Below are positions 8,982 to 17,745 of a stretch of 64,000 bases of DNA, in pieces. Numbering within the stretch: the stretch's first letter is position 1; the number at the start of each line of letters is the position of its first letter. The notes under the pieces are model-generated. The model searched no databases. It was given only the letters and a program-made list of their open reading frames with translations, and was not told where the DNA came from. A program made the translations under genes and the position numbers. The stretch spans positions 2,729,539-2,793,538 of the forward strand of contig NZ_OY763919.1 of the NCBI RefSeq assembly GCF_963667735.1, written 5' to 3'. This DNA is from an uncultured Methanoregula sp. (GTDB lineage Archaea; Halobacteriota; Methanomicrobia; Methanomicrobiales; Methanospirillaceae).

Positions 8982-9581
8982 ATGTCAGAATCGCAGGATC
9001 TCATCACCTCCGACGGGGTGATCTTCTCCACACAAAAGAGATCGTTCCGGCAGATCTTTGAAGTGCCGGAATACCGGTTTTGGGATATCCGCCCGGACGA
9101 TCGGGTCCTGGATATCGGGGCCAACGTGGGGGCATTCTGCATCCGTGCGGCACGGATCAGCCCAAACGTAACCGCGGTGGAACCGGTGACCTGTGATATT
9201 CTTGAAAAAAATATCCGGGCGAACAATGCACCGGTAGCAACCATACAAGGAGCGCTGGGCGATGGGAAGCCCTGCGAGATCTGCTGGGACGGCTGCCGGG
9301 TCATGGCCCCAACCTTCACGCTCGGGGAACTTATCCGGAGGGCCGGGGGCTGCGATTTCCTGAAATGCGACTGTGAAGGTGCCGAATGGCTGATCCGTCA
9401 TTCGGACTTATCCGGCGTGCGGAGGATAGAGATGGAACTGCACATGCCCCCGATCTGCAGCGTTCCCGATATGGCACTCCTGGATTACATCGGCCAGCAT
9501 TACCATTTTGAGATAGAACGCAGGCCCTGTCATGACGTGATGGGCGTCATGGGCATCCTGCATGCTAAACAAAAATCCTGA
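8982..9581 (+). CDS. FkbM-family methyltransferase
   Basis: A 199-residue SAM-dependent methyltransferase with motif I VLDIGANVGAFCIRAAR, an acidic motif in VTAVEPV and the FkbM hallmark DFLKCDCEGAEW. FkbM enzymes O-methylate sugars or small metabolites; the substrate is unknown. It is a short family member without extra domains. Only about 80 nt separate it from the divergent Trm5-like gene. Confidence 0.85.
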   Translation: MSESQDLITSDGVIFSTQKRSFRQIFEVPEYRFWDIRPDDRVLDIGANVGAFCIRAARISPNVTAVEPVTCDILEKNIRANNAPVATIQGALGDGKPCEICWDGCRVMAPTFTLGELIRRAGGCDFLKCDCEGAEWLIRHSDLSGVRRIEMELHMPPICSVPDMALLDYIGQHYHFEIERRPCHDVMGVMGILHAKQKS

Positions 9582-9668
9582 CAGCACGGTACTTTTTCAT
9601 ATTGAGGAAAATTATGCCGGGTGAAAATGTTCATGAGCCCGCCTCACCAAGTGAATGCAGGAATAATC

Positions 9669-10334
9669 ATGTGCACTGATATCATCGAACAGAGAAATGT
9701 TGCCCTCGACCAGATCCTTGCCGAACGACGCTCGTACCGTATGTTCACAGCAGAGATCCCGCCTGACGATGCGATCCGGCGCATCCTGCATGCAGGGCTT
9801 CTTGGCCCGTTCGCTGCCGCGGCCGTCGGCCCGTCGAAGGATTATTTCCGGAGATTCTTTGTGCTGCGAAGCGGTTCGGCAAGCATGAAGGCAATAATTC
9901 CCCTTGTGATGAACCAGGTAACAACCATGGCACAGGAGCTGGAGCGGGGAATGGAAAAGGATCCTGAACTCCGGAAGAGAGCAGGCCCGTTCCTCCAGCG
10001 CCTGTCGGCGATACAGAAGATGGGCAGGGTTCCCGGGATCGGAACCGCCCCGTTCTACATCATTGTTGCAGAGCGCCGGGGATTTCCCCAGGTAGAACTC
10101 CAGTCCCTTGCACACTGCCTGGAGAACATGTGGCTCAAGGCAACCGCACTGGAGCTCGGGTTCCAGCTCGTATCGGTCACGTCCCAGATGTCTGCAAACC
10201 CGGAGTTCTGTAAAATCCTGGGCATCAGGCCGGGCGAATGGGAGCTGATGGGGTGTGCGGTCGGGGTTGCGGCCGATGAACTCTCTCCGTCCATCCGGCC
10301 CCCGGTCGAAGAGGTTACCCGGTGGCTCGAGTAA
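9669..10334 (+). CDS. Nitroreductase-family flavoprotein
   Basis: A 222-residue protein of the FMN-dependent nitroreductase fold: RRSYRMFTAEIPPDDAIRRI near the start (the Arg/Ser FMN phosphate contact), ENMWLKATALELGFQLVSV in the middle, and a conserved LGIRPGEWELMGCAVGVAAD near the end. I prefer the ATG at 9669, preceded by GCAGGAATAATC; a start at 9621 would add 16 residues. The natural substrate is unknown. A T-rich stretch follows at 10376-10387. Confidence 0.85.
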   Translation: MCTDIIEQRNVALDQILAERRSYRMFTAEIPPDDAIRRILHAGLLGPFAAAAVGPSKDYFRRFFVLRSGSASMKAIIPLVMNQVTTMAQELERGMEKDPELRKRAGPFLQRLSAIQKMGRVPGIGTAPFYIIVAERRGFPQVELQSLAHCLENMWLKATALELGFQLVSVTSQMSANPEFCKILGIRPGEWELMGCAVGVAADELSPSIRPPVEEVTRWLE

Positions 10335-10375
10335 GAACCAAAAAACCTGTCGAAGAACAGAACGTTCGCATTATA

Positions 10376-10387
10376 TTTTCTTTTTTT
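10376..10387 (+). terminator. T-rich terminator after the nitroreductase gene
   Basis: TTTTCTTTTTTT about 42 nt after the stop codon, the usual form of an archaeal intrinsic terminator. Confidence 0.4.
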
Positions 10388-10398
10388 ACTCGGTAGAA

Positions 10399-10542
10399 AT
10401 CATTCGTGTTGCATACTCAAGGGAGTTGTGAGTGTGACCCCCATTTTTAAGAAACCATATGGATTTTCATAAACTCGTGCTCCACGGGGCGAGCCCCGAT
10501 GAAGCGGCGAGCACCCATGATCCTATCCCAATCTGATTCCTC
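10399..10542 (+). repeat. Dispersed non-coding repeat, copy 1 (internally deleted)
   Basis: One of three copies of a repeat family seen also at 41411-41602 (reverse orientation) and 57119-57316. Shared blocks in order are ATCATTCGTG, GAGTGTGACCCCC, TATGGATTTnnnTAA, CTCGTGCTCCACGGGGCGAG, CCCCGATGA and CCTATCCCAAT. This copy lacks about 50 nt between the second and third blocks. The block GGGGCGAGCCCC can fold into a short hairpin. It lies between convergent genes and codes for nothing convincing. Confidence 0.8.
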
Positions 10543-10778
10543 CGTTTTGCAGTTTTTTTCGAGAAGCGTTTTTTACATTCTTTTAGGAGAGGAGGAGACT
10601 CATCCGGAATACTTTCCCTGATCCAGATGGGGTTAGATTGCCAGAAAGCACAGGAGATTACAGAACGTTTCATGGTATCCGGGGTTGGGAGGAACAACGA
10701 CGCCCCCGGAAGGCGTGTCCGTGAATATCCCCAATCTCCGGTCTGCCATCCGGGAAAAAATGGTATCCGGGCGTTCCC
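10543..10778. other. Intergenic remainder, no gene seen
   Basis: Between the repeat and the end of the DUF169 gene I see no coding signal. Short frames on both strands have no ribosome site and no family resemblance. Confidence 0.4.
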
Positions 10779-11609
10779 TCACGCCGAATCCCGGAGTTCC
10801 TTCCAGAGATCCAGGTCAAGGAAACTTCCCTCGGCATTGGCTTCCATCTCCTGGTAAAGGGAATACGGAACCGAGAAGGTGAGAACATCTTTCCCGAGAG
10901 TTGCCCGGACACTCTTCCGGGCCGAGAGGTCGGTGAGACCGATTACTGCCCGGGGATGATCCTTCCCGGACTCTGCATACGTGCAGACACCGAGTGCCTG
11001 GCACCCGGCCGCACCGGCGGTAACAATGATCCCGTCCCGGATATTTCCGTGCCCGTAATTTGCAAGGATCGAGAGCGCAGAGATCTGGTCGGCGTTTGCA
11101 ACGAACACGACACTCTTCACATCCTCGCCATCTTTGACATCCTGAACGGGTTTCATGATGACAAACTTGTCCTGTGCGTCATAGACCGGCAGGTTTTGCA
11201 AGAATTTTCTGACAATGGCAGGGCTTTTGAAGAAGCGCTCTCCTTCGGTGAGCATCTTTTTGTGATGCTCATCAAACCCCCGTGCAATGACCGATTCGTA
11301 AGCCTTCTTATCCGCGGCTCCCTCGATCCCGTTCGAGAGGAACGAGCAGAATCCCTCCTCGCTCCGGGACGCGTGTTTCTCCCAGGGCCGCCCGAACCCA
11401 AGACCCATCGCCCCGCCTGCGCAGGTGGTGGTATCCCGGGAGAAGACCGCAGTCCGCCCCTCATTGGCAACCTTGGCAAAGAGCCACATGCTGCAACTCC
11501 AGATACCCGGCTTGAATTCAAGGGCTTTTTCCGGTTTTTTATCGGCCCATACGATAGCAACCGGATTTTTCCGGATCCCGGCTTTTTTCGCAATCTGACT
11601 TTCTGGCAT
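10779..11609 (-). CDS. DUF169 domain protein
   Basis: A 276-residue protein resembling the DUF169 family of archaea and anaerobic bacteria: NPVAIVWADKKPEKAL at the N-terminus, a Cys-containing CSMWLFAKVANEG, TTTCAGGAMGLGFGRP and GCQALGVCTYAESG. Conserved cysteines (about 40, 61, 87, 204 and 208) suggest a cofactor or redox site. The biochemical role of the family is not established. The gene is convergent with the nitroreductase gene; start ATG at 11609. Confidence 0.82.
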   Translation of the reverse strand: MPESQIAKKAGIRKNPVAIVWADKKPEKALEFKPGIWSCSMWLFAKVANEGRTAVFSRDTTTCAGGAMGLGFGRPWEKHASRSEEGFCSFLSNGIEGAADKKAYESVIARGFDEHHKKMLTEGERFFKSPAIVRKFLQNLPVYDAQDKFVIMKPVQDVKDGEDVKSVVFVANADQISALSILANYGHGNIRDGIIVTAGAAGCQALGVCTYAESGKDHPRAVIGLTDLSARKSVRATLGKDVLTFSVPYSLYQEMEANAEGSFLDLDLWKELRDSA

Positions 11610-11845
11610 GATAATCTCTCACTTCGCGTTCTTCAGGATGAAGGCGATGGAATTTTCGGGGAATCGGTCTGGAAAGAACATCGCGGTCGCCTGCACACGT
11701 GAACGGTTAATGACCCCAGTATAAATAGGTGATGTGTCCGGAAACCGTCGGGAAATCCACGTGGCCGAAAGCCTGGCAGGGATGATGGAAAAATTAATTC
11801 CCAACACATTTACAAAAGCACCGCACACTCCTGATCCGGAAAAAC

Positions 11846-12919
11846 ATGCTCTTTCTTTCAGAACAGGAGAAGCAGGACTGGGCAGGATATGCAGAAGAGA
11901 TCCTCTCCTCATTTCCGGCGCCCGGCAAGTACGATGCAGAGATCCGCAAAAACCTGGTTCCGGCATTTCACTTTTACATCGGTACTATCCTTGCTGCGAA
12001 AGGGTTCAGTGGTGAAAGTATCGCGTGGCTGGAGACGGGAGTCAGCAAGGAAGAGAAAGGTCTCGCCTGCTGTTCGTTCCTTCTTGGATTTTTGAACCGG
12101 CACAACAACCGGTTTGCAAAACCGGCAATAGTATTCAAGGATCCCCGGCCGTTCATCCATTTTGCAAATTCCCCCGGGATGGTTGCAGCCCGACAGGAGT
12201 TCATCCGGCAGTGCAGCCACACCCTGCCCGCATTTCACGAACCGGTCCGGTTCATGGATATCGGCTGCGGCGACGGGGCACTGACAGCTGCCGTTCTCCT
12301 GAACCTGGCAGACACAGGAAAGATACCGGAGATCGATGAGATCCTTCTCATCGATCCCTCCCCGGCTATGACAGAACTTGCACACTCGACCCTCCGGGCC
12401 GCATTCCCCGACACTGAAATCACCGTCAGGAACGGGCGCATCCAGGACTGCTCGGGTGACATCAACCGGAAGTTCGACATTGCACTCAGCTCGTTTGCCT
12501 ACCACCACATGCCGTTTGAAGAAAAACGGATCCATCTCTCCCGGCTCAAGCCCTGGATCGATCATTTCATCCTGTTCGACATGGAGGCCAATAACGATAC
12601 ACCGGAGAGTTTTACACCTGATATTGCCCTTTCCGTATACCAGTCGTACGGCAGGATCATGGATTTCGTCTGCTCCAACAATGCCCCGCCGGATCTTGTC
12701 AATGACTGCATGGATTCGTTCCTCATGGCCGAGGTCATCTCGATCCTCACCGAACCCCGGGGAATAAGGAGCGATTACCATATGCTCCGGAGCCAGTGGA
12801 ACGTGCTCTTTTCCGAAGTCCTCGGGCCGGAATTTTCACGTTTGTGCGATTCATCGGCCTATTCCGATGAATACATGGCGATCCTTACCCTCCATTACGG
12901 CAGGAACAGCCGGCGCTGA
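11846..12919 (+). CDS. Class I SAM-dependent methyltransferase, unknown substrate
   Basis: A 357-residue protein with an all-alpha N-terminal part (about 1-120) and a Rossmann-fold methyltransferase domain: motif I VRFMDIGCGDGALTAAVLL, acidic loop ILLIDPSPAM, and a post-motif IALSSFAYHHMP. The HHMP segment resembles methyltransferases acting on small molecules. I cannot name a substrate, and neighbours give no hint. A later helical region (about 270-340) probably covers the active site. Confidence 0.8.
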   Translation: MLFLSEQEKQDWAGYAEEILSSFPAPGKYDAEIRKNLVPAFHFYIGTILAAKGFSGESIAWLETGVSKEEKGLACCSFLLGFLNRHNNRFAKPAIVFKDPRPFIHFANSPGMVAARQEFIRQCSHTLPAFHEPVRFMDIGCGDGALTAAVLLNLADTGKIPEIDEILLIDPSPAMTELAHSTLRAAFPDTEITVRNGRIQDCSGDINRKFDIALSSFAYHHMPFEEKRIHLSRLKPWIDHFILFDMEANNDTPESFTPDIALSVYQSYGRIMDFVCSNNAPPDLVNDCMDSFLMAEVISILTEPRGIRSDYHMLRSQWNVLFSEVLGPEFSRLCDSSAYSDEYMAILTLHYGRNSRR

Positions 12920-12996
12920 AATCCTGGAAACCGAAACCCGGGATCGGCTGATGAGGGGGAGCAGGTTTTTTGAGAGCGCGGATAAAAACGTTAATC

Positions 12997-13680
12997 ATGG
13001 CAGATCATCCTGATGGCGCAATTCCCCAGCGCGATGGAAAGACCTATTCGGTGATGGCCAGGTCACCGGCCGGGCTTGTCACACCGGAACTTCTGGAAAA
13101 GATCGCTTCGATTGGACGCAAATACCGGGTACCGGTGGTGAAGATCACCTCCGGCCAGCGCATTGCCCTGATTGGCATTGACCGGCCGGATGTTGAGGCG
13201 GTCCTTGATGAACTTGGCCCGGACGCGGTCCGGAAGACCGGGCCCTGCATCCGCTTTGTCCAGTCCTGTCCGGGGATCCGGAACTGTAAGAACGGAACGC
13301 AGGACTCGCTTGGCCTTGCTCTTGCCCTGGAAGAGCGTTACCGCGAGAAACCATTCCCCGGCAAGATCAAGATCGGGATATCGGGATGTCCCCGGTGCTG
13401 TGGCGAGAGCCATACCCGGGATATCGGGATCATGGGAACGCCAAACGGGTGGACGCTCCTTTTCGGGGGAAACAATGGTACCCGGCCGCGGTTTGGCGAT
13501 GTTCTCGCAAAGAATCTCTCAACTGCTGATGTTCAGGATCTTGTCAGCCGGTTGCTCGACTATTACCAGCTGAATGCACAGTCAAAGGAGCGATCCGCCC
13601 GGTTCATGGAACGGATCACGTTTGCGAGGATAAAGCACGATCTTTTGGATCTGGCCCCGTACATTCCTCTTGAGCACTAG
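12997..13680 (+). CDS. Siroheme/[4Fe-4S] sulfite-reductase-like protein
   Basis: A 227-residue single-module protein of the nitrite/sulfite reductase family. After an N-terminal ferredoxin-like half (VPVVKITSGQRIALIG), it has the cofactor cysteines CPGIRNC (C-x5-C) and GISGCPRCCGES (C-x2-C), which in this family hold the [4Fe-4S] cluster coupled to siroheme. It is about half the size of assimilatory enzymes and matches the small stand-alone Dsr-like proteins of methanogens, whose true substrate is unsettled. A TTG at 12970 with GGGGAG upstream is an alternative start. Confidence 0.85.
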   Translation: MADHPDGAIPQRDGKTYSVMARSPAGLVTPELLEKIASIGRKYRVPVVKITSGQRIALIGIDRPDVEAVLDELGPDAVRKTGPCIRFVQSCPGIRNCKNGTQDSLGLALALEERYREKPFPGKIKIGISGCPRCCGESHTRDIGIMGTPNGWTLLFGGNNGTRPRFGDVLAKNLSTADVQDLVSRLLDYYQLNAQSKERSARFMERITFARIKHDLLDLAPYIPLEH

Positions 13681-13787
13681 CTGCCGGCGGGCTTGGGTTC
13701 TCTCCATGAACGGGTTCAACTTCCCAGTCTTTTTATACCCGATCACCCCAACCAAGAGTAACGAGAGATCCTTTGGGAGACCCGAAC

Positions 13788-14435
13788 ATGACTGGACCAG
13801 CAACTGAAAAAAAGCCCTTTGTCCGGCTTGGGCGCTTCATCGCCTGCCTGACCATCGCATCCTGCATCCTTGTCGGGATGTGTGGGGTTTCTGCCTTGAA
13901 TAGTGTGGGACAGATTCCGCAGCCGCCCACGAATTCCTATTCGGATACCGGGGGAATCCAGCTCTGGACCAACCCGGGAGATGCGTACATTGAAGTTGTT
14001 CCGACCAACGGGGCTATGTCGTATGGCGGGTGGACGAACTCGGCCGGTTCCTACACGCTGTCCGATATCCCGGCGTACGTCACGTACCAGATTATTGTAA
14101 CGAAAGCGGGTTACCGTCCGTACTCGACAACCCTGTACGTGAACCCGCATATCTATGCAGAGACCCACCCGGAGCTCCAGGTTGCTATGCCCGACCCCGG
14201 GAATCTCGACATATCGATCACCCCGTACGGGGGAACGATCTGTATCGATGGCGGGCAGTGCGAGACCTACCCGCTGGACACGAGCGGTGAACTGAGTCGT
14301 CAGGTGAGGAACCTGGCAGGCGACCAGTACCACACAGTCACCGTGGTCCTGAACGGGTACCGCCCATTCTCGCAGGATGTCTGGGTACCGGCCGGCGACT
14401 ACGGGCGCCTCAAGGCAACGCTGCAGCGCCTGTGA
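13788..14435 (+). CDS. Membrane-anchored PEGA-like surface protein
   Basis: A 215-residue protein with a cytoplasmic N-tail, one signal-anchor helix (about 16-36) and two external beta repeats: GGIQLWTNPGDAYIEVVPTN with GYRPYSTTLYVNP, then LDISITPYGGTICIDGGQC with NGYRPFSQDVWVPAG. This arrangement (beta sandwich ending in a GYRPYS-type strand) is that of PEGA or carboxypeptidase-regulatory-like domains, which decorate archaeal surface proteins. I chose the ATG at 13788, 8 nt after GGGAG. A TATA-like TTTTTATAC lies at about 13730. Confidence 0.7.
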   Translation: MTGPATEKKPFVRLGRFIACLTIASCILVGMCGVSALNSVGQIPQPPTNSYSDTGGIQLWTNPGDAYIEVVPTNGAMSYGGWTNSAGSYTLSDIPAYVTYQIIVTKAGYRPYSTTLYVNPHIYAETHPELQVAMPDPGNLDISITPYGGTICIDGGQCETYPLDTSGELSRQVRNLAGDQYHTVTVVLNGYRPFSQDVWVPAGDYGRLKATLQRL

Positions 14436-14457
14436 TCCGACAGGGCCAAAAATCCTC

Positions 14458-14464
14458 TTTTTTT
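14458..14464 (+). terminator. Poly-T terminator after the PEGA-like gene
   Basis: A run of seven T starts 22 nt after the stop codon. The rest of the stretch to 14710 shows no gene. Confidence 0.4.
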
Positions 14465-14710
14465 CGCTTCACGTATCCGGACATCCACGAATAATATCCC
14501 GGTCTTCGCTTCCAGGAAAGGCCATAGCACAATCGCTATCCGGATAGTTCCCGTTTTTAACCGGGATGCCGGTTTGTACGAATGCTGCTGCTCTGCTGAG
14601 CAGGATTCCGGTTTTCAGATATTCCGGCGATACCGGCAGCATCGGGTTCCGGGTCATGTAAAAACATTGCGAGAAATATGCAGATCCCTGCATGCGATAA
14701 CGCAAAAAAA

Positions 14711-15001
14711 TTATTCCCGAATATTGTCTGCAGGGTTCCGGTCACGGATATTGTTGAAGTATCCGGTACCATGACAGGATGGGCAGGATATTTTCGGGGT
14801 TATGACCGTTCTCCCGGAACCCCAGCAATGCCCGCACGGTTTGGGCGGATCGGCAATGGTATTTTTTCCGGCACCGCTGCAGACCGGGCACGGGATCCCG
14901 GACAGGATATCGTGTCCGGACCCGGCACAGAATGCGCAGGATCGTTCGATCACGTTCGAATGAAAAAGAATTTTCTTCGCATTCTCGTTCTTCATTTGCA
15001 T
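14711..15001 (-). CDS. Stand-alone DnaJ-type zinc-finger protein
   Basis: A 96-residue protein with four CxxCxGxG motifs, CAFCAGSG, CPVCSGAG, CGHCWGSG and CPSCHGTG, spaced as in the DnaJ central zinc finger, where motifs 1/4 and 2/3 bind two zinc ions. No J domain and no C-terminal substrate domain are present, and no frame nearby supplies them. I chose the start MQMKNENAKK at 15001; a start at 15082 is possible. Stand-alone fingers of this type may bind unfolded proteins or serve as zinc-dependent scaffolds (inference). Confidence 0.75.
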   Translation of the reverse strand: MQMKNENAKKILFHSNVIERSCAFCAGSGHDILSGIPCPVCSGAGKNTIADPPKPCGHCWGSGRTVITPKISCPSCHGTGYFNNIRDRNPADNIRE

Positions 15002-15211
15002 TGAATCATTCTCATAGTCAAATATATGTTTGGAATTTCTCCTGAAAACCTTGCAGGGTTCCGGCAGGGCCGGGATCTTCATCGTCCTCCATTGGTATTT
15101 TGCCCATCAGTGCAGGCAGGTACTATTTCAAAGATGAATTCAATGTATACACGACCAGAACATTCTTGGCATCATAATGTTGAGAACCACTCATTGAACG
15201 GAGTAATCGAA

Positions 15212-16048
15212 ATGGCAACCGGGTCCAGGCAGCATACCAATACATCCCAGCCCGGGCGTAAAAAGCAACAACGCCCCATGCATACCACGGGTCGTACCCC
15301 ACGGCGATCTGAAGGGGACAGACCGGAACGCAAACAGGAACGGAGTCCACGGAGAAATGAGGGGCCACGATCCGAACGCAGACCGGAAAGATCTCAACGG
15401 AAATCCGAAGGCGACAGACCGGAACGCAAACAGGAACGGAGTCCACGGAGAAATGAGGGGCCACGACCAGAACGCAGACCGGAAAGATCTCCACGAAAAT
15501 CTGAAGGCGACAGACCAGAACGTAAACAGGAACGGAGTCCTCGAAGAAATGAGGGGCCACGATCCGAACGCAGACCGGAAAGATCTCCACGGAAATCTGA
15601 AGGAGACAGACCGGAACGCAAACAGGAGCGGAGTCCATGGAGAAATGAGGGGCCACGATCCGAACGCAGACCGGAAAGACCTTCACGGAAATCCGAAGGG
15701 GACAGACCGGAACGCAAACAGGAGCGGAGTCCACGGAGAAATGAGGGGCCACGATCCGAACGCAGACCGGAAAGATCTCCACGGAAATCTGAAGGGGACA
15801 GACCGGAACGTAAGCAGGAACACACGTCCCGGACGACTGAAGGATCCGGGCAGGAGCGAAAACCCGGACGAACTGCGGGAAGAACCGGACCAAGCAGATC
15901 CGAACGGGCCCGGAACAACAAAGACCAGGCCGGCCGGGCCGGAGATACCGGCACCAGGTCAGGGACGATCGCAAAAGCAGAAGTTACCAAAGCAAGCAGG
16001 AGAATTGGATCGTTCGGCGCATTCGGGGCAAAGAAAACCCACCGGTAA
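15212..16048 (+). CDS. Highly basic low-complexity protein with 32-residue tandem repeats
   Basis: A 278-residue protein made almost wholly of Arg, Glu, Pro, Ser, Lys and Gly. About 5.5 copies of a 32-residue unit (with KSEGDRPERKQER, SPRRNEG and ERRPERSP) fill residues 31-206. The ATG at 15212 has GGAG upstream. The repeat length (96 bp) is a multiple of three, so every frame stays open; I prefer this frame because of its start signal and its natural-looking C-terminus (SRRIGSFGAFGAKK). The protein is surely disordered and may bind nucleic acid, like RG-rich tails of archaeal RNA-binding proteins (inference). Confidence 0.6.
   Translation: MATGSRQHTNTSQPGRKKQQRPMHTTGRTPRRSEGDRPERKQERSPRRNEGPRSERRPERSQRKSEGDRPERKQERSPRRNEGPRPERRPERSPRKSEGDRPERKQERSPRRNEGPRSERRPERSPRKSEGDRPERKQERSPWRNEGPRSERRPERPSRKSEGDRPERKQERSPRRNEGPRSERRPERSPRKSEGDRPERKQEHTSRTTEGSGQERKPGRTAGRTGPSRSERARNNKDQAGRAGDTGTRSGTIAKAEVTKASRRIGSFGAFGAKKTHR
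15303..15830 (+). repeat. 96-bp tandem repeat, about 5.5 units
   Basis: Units begin at about 15303, 15399, 15495, 15591, 15687 and 15783, exactly 96 bp apart, and differ only by scattered single bases, often silent in the chosen frame (for example AAATCC/AAATCT). The near identity points to recent expansion or gene conversion. Confidence 0.92.
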
Positions 16049-16157
16049 CCGCGCAATACCGATCAGCTGATCTTCAACACGGGGAGGACTACCGGTTCGG
16101 GGCCTGCCGGGCCCCAAAAAAGATCCCCCGGCAGAACCGGGTCTTGCATGGTAATTG

Positions 16158-16538
16158 TCAGAATCCCCGGATTTTTACCAGTGCCTCGGCTGCTTTTCCC
16201 CGGGTAATTTCATCCGGATCCTTCAGGGCCAGGCTGAGTGCATCGGTCGCTGCCTCGGATTTTATCTCGCCAAGCGCCCATGCAGCCCCGTGACGGACCC
16301 AGGGATGGGGATCTTTCAGGGCTGCAATCAGCGGCTTAACAGCAATTTCCGATTTGCGGTGCCCGAGCTCCCCGGCAGCAGCGGAACGGACCAGTTCGCT
16401 GGGATTCTTGAGTTCGCGGATCAGTTGATCGATGGATTGTTCAGCAGGGATATCCGAAGGTGCTGCAGTATCCGGACCGGCGGATCCGGCCGTATCATGG
16501 GCGGGCACCTTTGGCTTCTTTTTGCTTTTTGAAACCAT
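16158..16538 (-). CDS. HEAT-repeat (PBS-lyase-like) protein
   Basis: A 126-residue protein: a Lys/Ala/Pro-rich N-tail (about 1-35) and then two to three HEAT repeats (LIRELKNPSELVRSAAAGEL, PLIAALKDPHPWVRHGAAWAL, ALSLALKDPDEITRGKAAEAL). Such proteins are protein-binding scaffolds. No catalytic residue is evident. Neighbours give no functional link. The 280 bp between it and the PHP gene show no gene. Confidence 0.85.
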   Translation of the reverse strand: MVSKSKKKPKVPAHDTAGSAGPDTAAPSDIPAEQSIDQLIRELKNPSELVRSAAAGELGHRKSEIAVKPLIAALKDPHPWVRHGAAWALGEIKSEAATDALSLALKDPDEITRGKAAEALVKIRGF

Positions 16539-16820
16539 AGTATATCACAACCTCGTATAGGGAATCTCCCTGGTATGGCGGATATCGGAACAGAAGAGAT
16601 GGTTTCCTGAAATCGTATGCGGATTTGAACGGTCATATCCGGGCAGGGCATGTGGATATCTATCCATGATATATTTAGAGGTTTGCCCGCCGGGGATTCT
16701 TGCAAAAAGCCAGAAAACCCGAGGGAAGACACAGGGTTATCGGTTTTTCTGCCGCAGCAGATTGGATACATTGACGTACCCGGACATCGGGAATCCGGCC
16801 TCCCGGCCTCACTACAGATC

Positions 16821-17705
16821 CTACCGCTCCTGGTCCTTTTCCTGCCGGGATGAGAGGAACCGGTCCACCCGGCCAACCAGCCTCTCGCAATGGATCTTTG
16901 TCGACGGCAGGAGCCAGGGCATGAACCGGGTTGTGATGACCGCAGCCGTGAGCATCTTGGATCCAAGATGGTTCTCCCGGCCGATCACGTTTGCCCTGCC
17001 ATGGCTAAGCTCGTCAAGAAACTGGGCCGGATCCCCTGATTTCGTGCAGGTCACCGAACTGCCCAGGTCAAATATCACATGACCGTCCGATCCACCGGTG
17101 GGGGGAAGGCCGAGCCTTGTTGCAAGGGAGATTGCCCGGATATTCTCCCCCCGGGCCATATTGGCGCAGATCCCCTCGATGAGATCGCACTCCTGGTAGA
17201 GCGACTCATCCAGGTACCCTTTCTCAATGCATTTTCCCAGGCCCGAGTTGAAGAGGAGGTAGCCGTAAGGGTGGGCCGGGGCCCTAAGGCAGGAGTATCC
17301 GCCCGCGGCTTCAAGCACCTCCCGGGTGGTGATGGTTGTGAGCATCCACGGGCTCTCCCGCCGGCGCTCTTTGATATGCCGGACAAAAAAGTCCTCAAGA
17401 TCGCGGGGGGAGTAAAAGTACACAAGGATGTGCGGGCCGTCACAGGTACTGATCTCGATACCCGGGATGACGAGGAGATCCGATCGCTCCCTGCACGCGG
17501 CAAGGGCGCCGGAGATCTCGTTGTGATCGGTCACGGCACAGCCGGCCCCGTTCTTCCGTATCGTCCGGAGCAGGGACGCAATACTTACCGAGCTGTCCGT
17601 ATGGGTTGTGTGGAAATGCATATCGGCCGGATAAAAGCCTTCGGCCCGGATCCGGGCCGGGTACGGCCGGGCAAACCGGACATCCGGGGATTCATGGGCA
17701 GTCAT
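16821..17705 (-). CDS. PHP-domain phosphoesterase
   Basis: A 294-residue PHP-fold metal-dependent hydrolase: DMHFHTTHTDSSVS (HxH metal motif), AVTDHNEISGALAAC (DH), IPGIEIST (E), a later PAHPYGYLL (H) and GGSDGH near the end, so all PHP metal ligands appear present. Members cleave phosphoesters in nucleotides or sugars; the substrate is unknown. I start at the ATG at 17705 with GGAG 7 nt upstream; longer frames would run into the next gene. It lies 40 bp downstream of the cardiolipin synthase gene, probably in one operon. Confidence 0.85.
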   Translation of the reverse strand: MTAHESPDVRFARPYPARIRAEGFYPADMHFHTTHTDSSVSIASLLRTIRKNGAGCAVTDHNEISGALAACRERSDLLVIPGIEISTCDGPHILVYFYSPRDLEDFFVRHIKERRRESPWMLTTITTREVLEAAGGYSCLRAPAHPYGYLLFNSGLGKCIEKGYLDESLYQECDLIEGICANMARGENIRAISLATRLGLPPTGGSDGHVIFDLGSSVTCTKSGDPAQFLDELSHGRANVIGRENHLGSKMLTAAVITTRFMPWLLPSTKIHCERLVGRVDRFLSSRQEKDQER

Positions 17706-17745
17706 ACCGGTCTCCAGAAAAGAGGGACCCCATACTGGTGAGCCA

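Noticed and set aside
15123..16070. Other long frames across the 96-bp repeat array (both strands)
   Set aside because: A repeat length divisible by three keeps all frames open. These frames lack a start signal or have an implausible composition.
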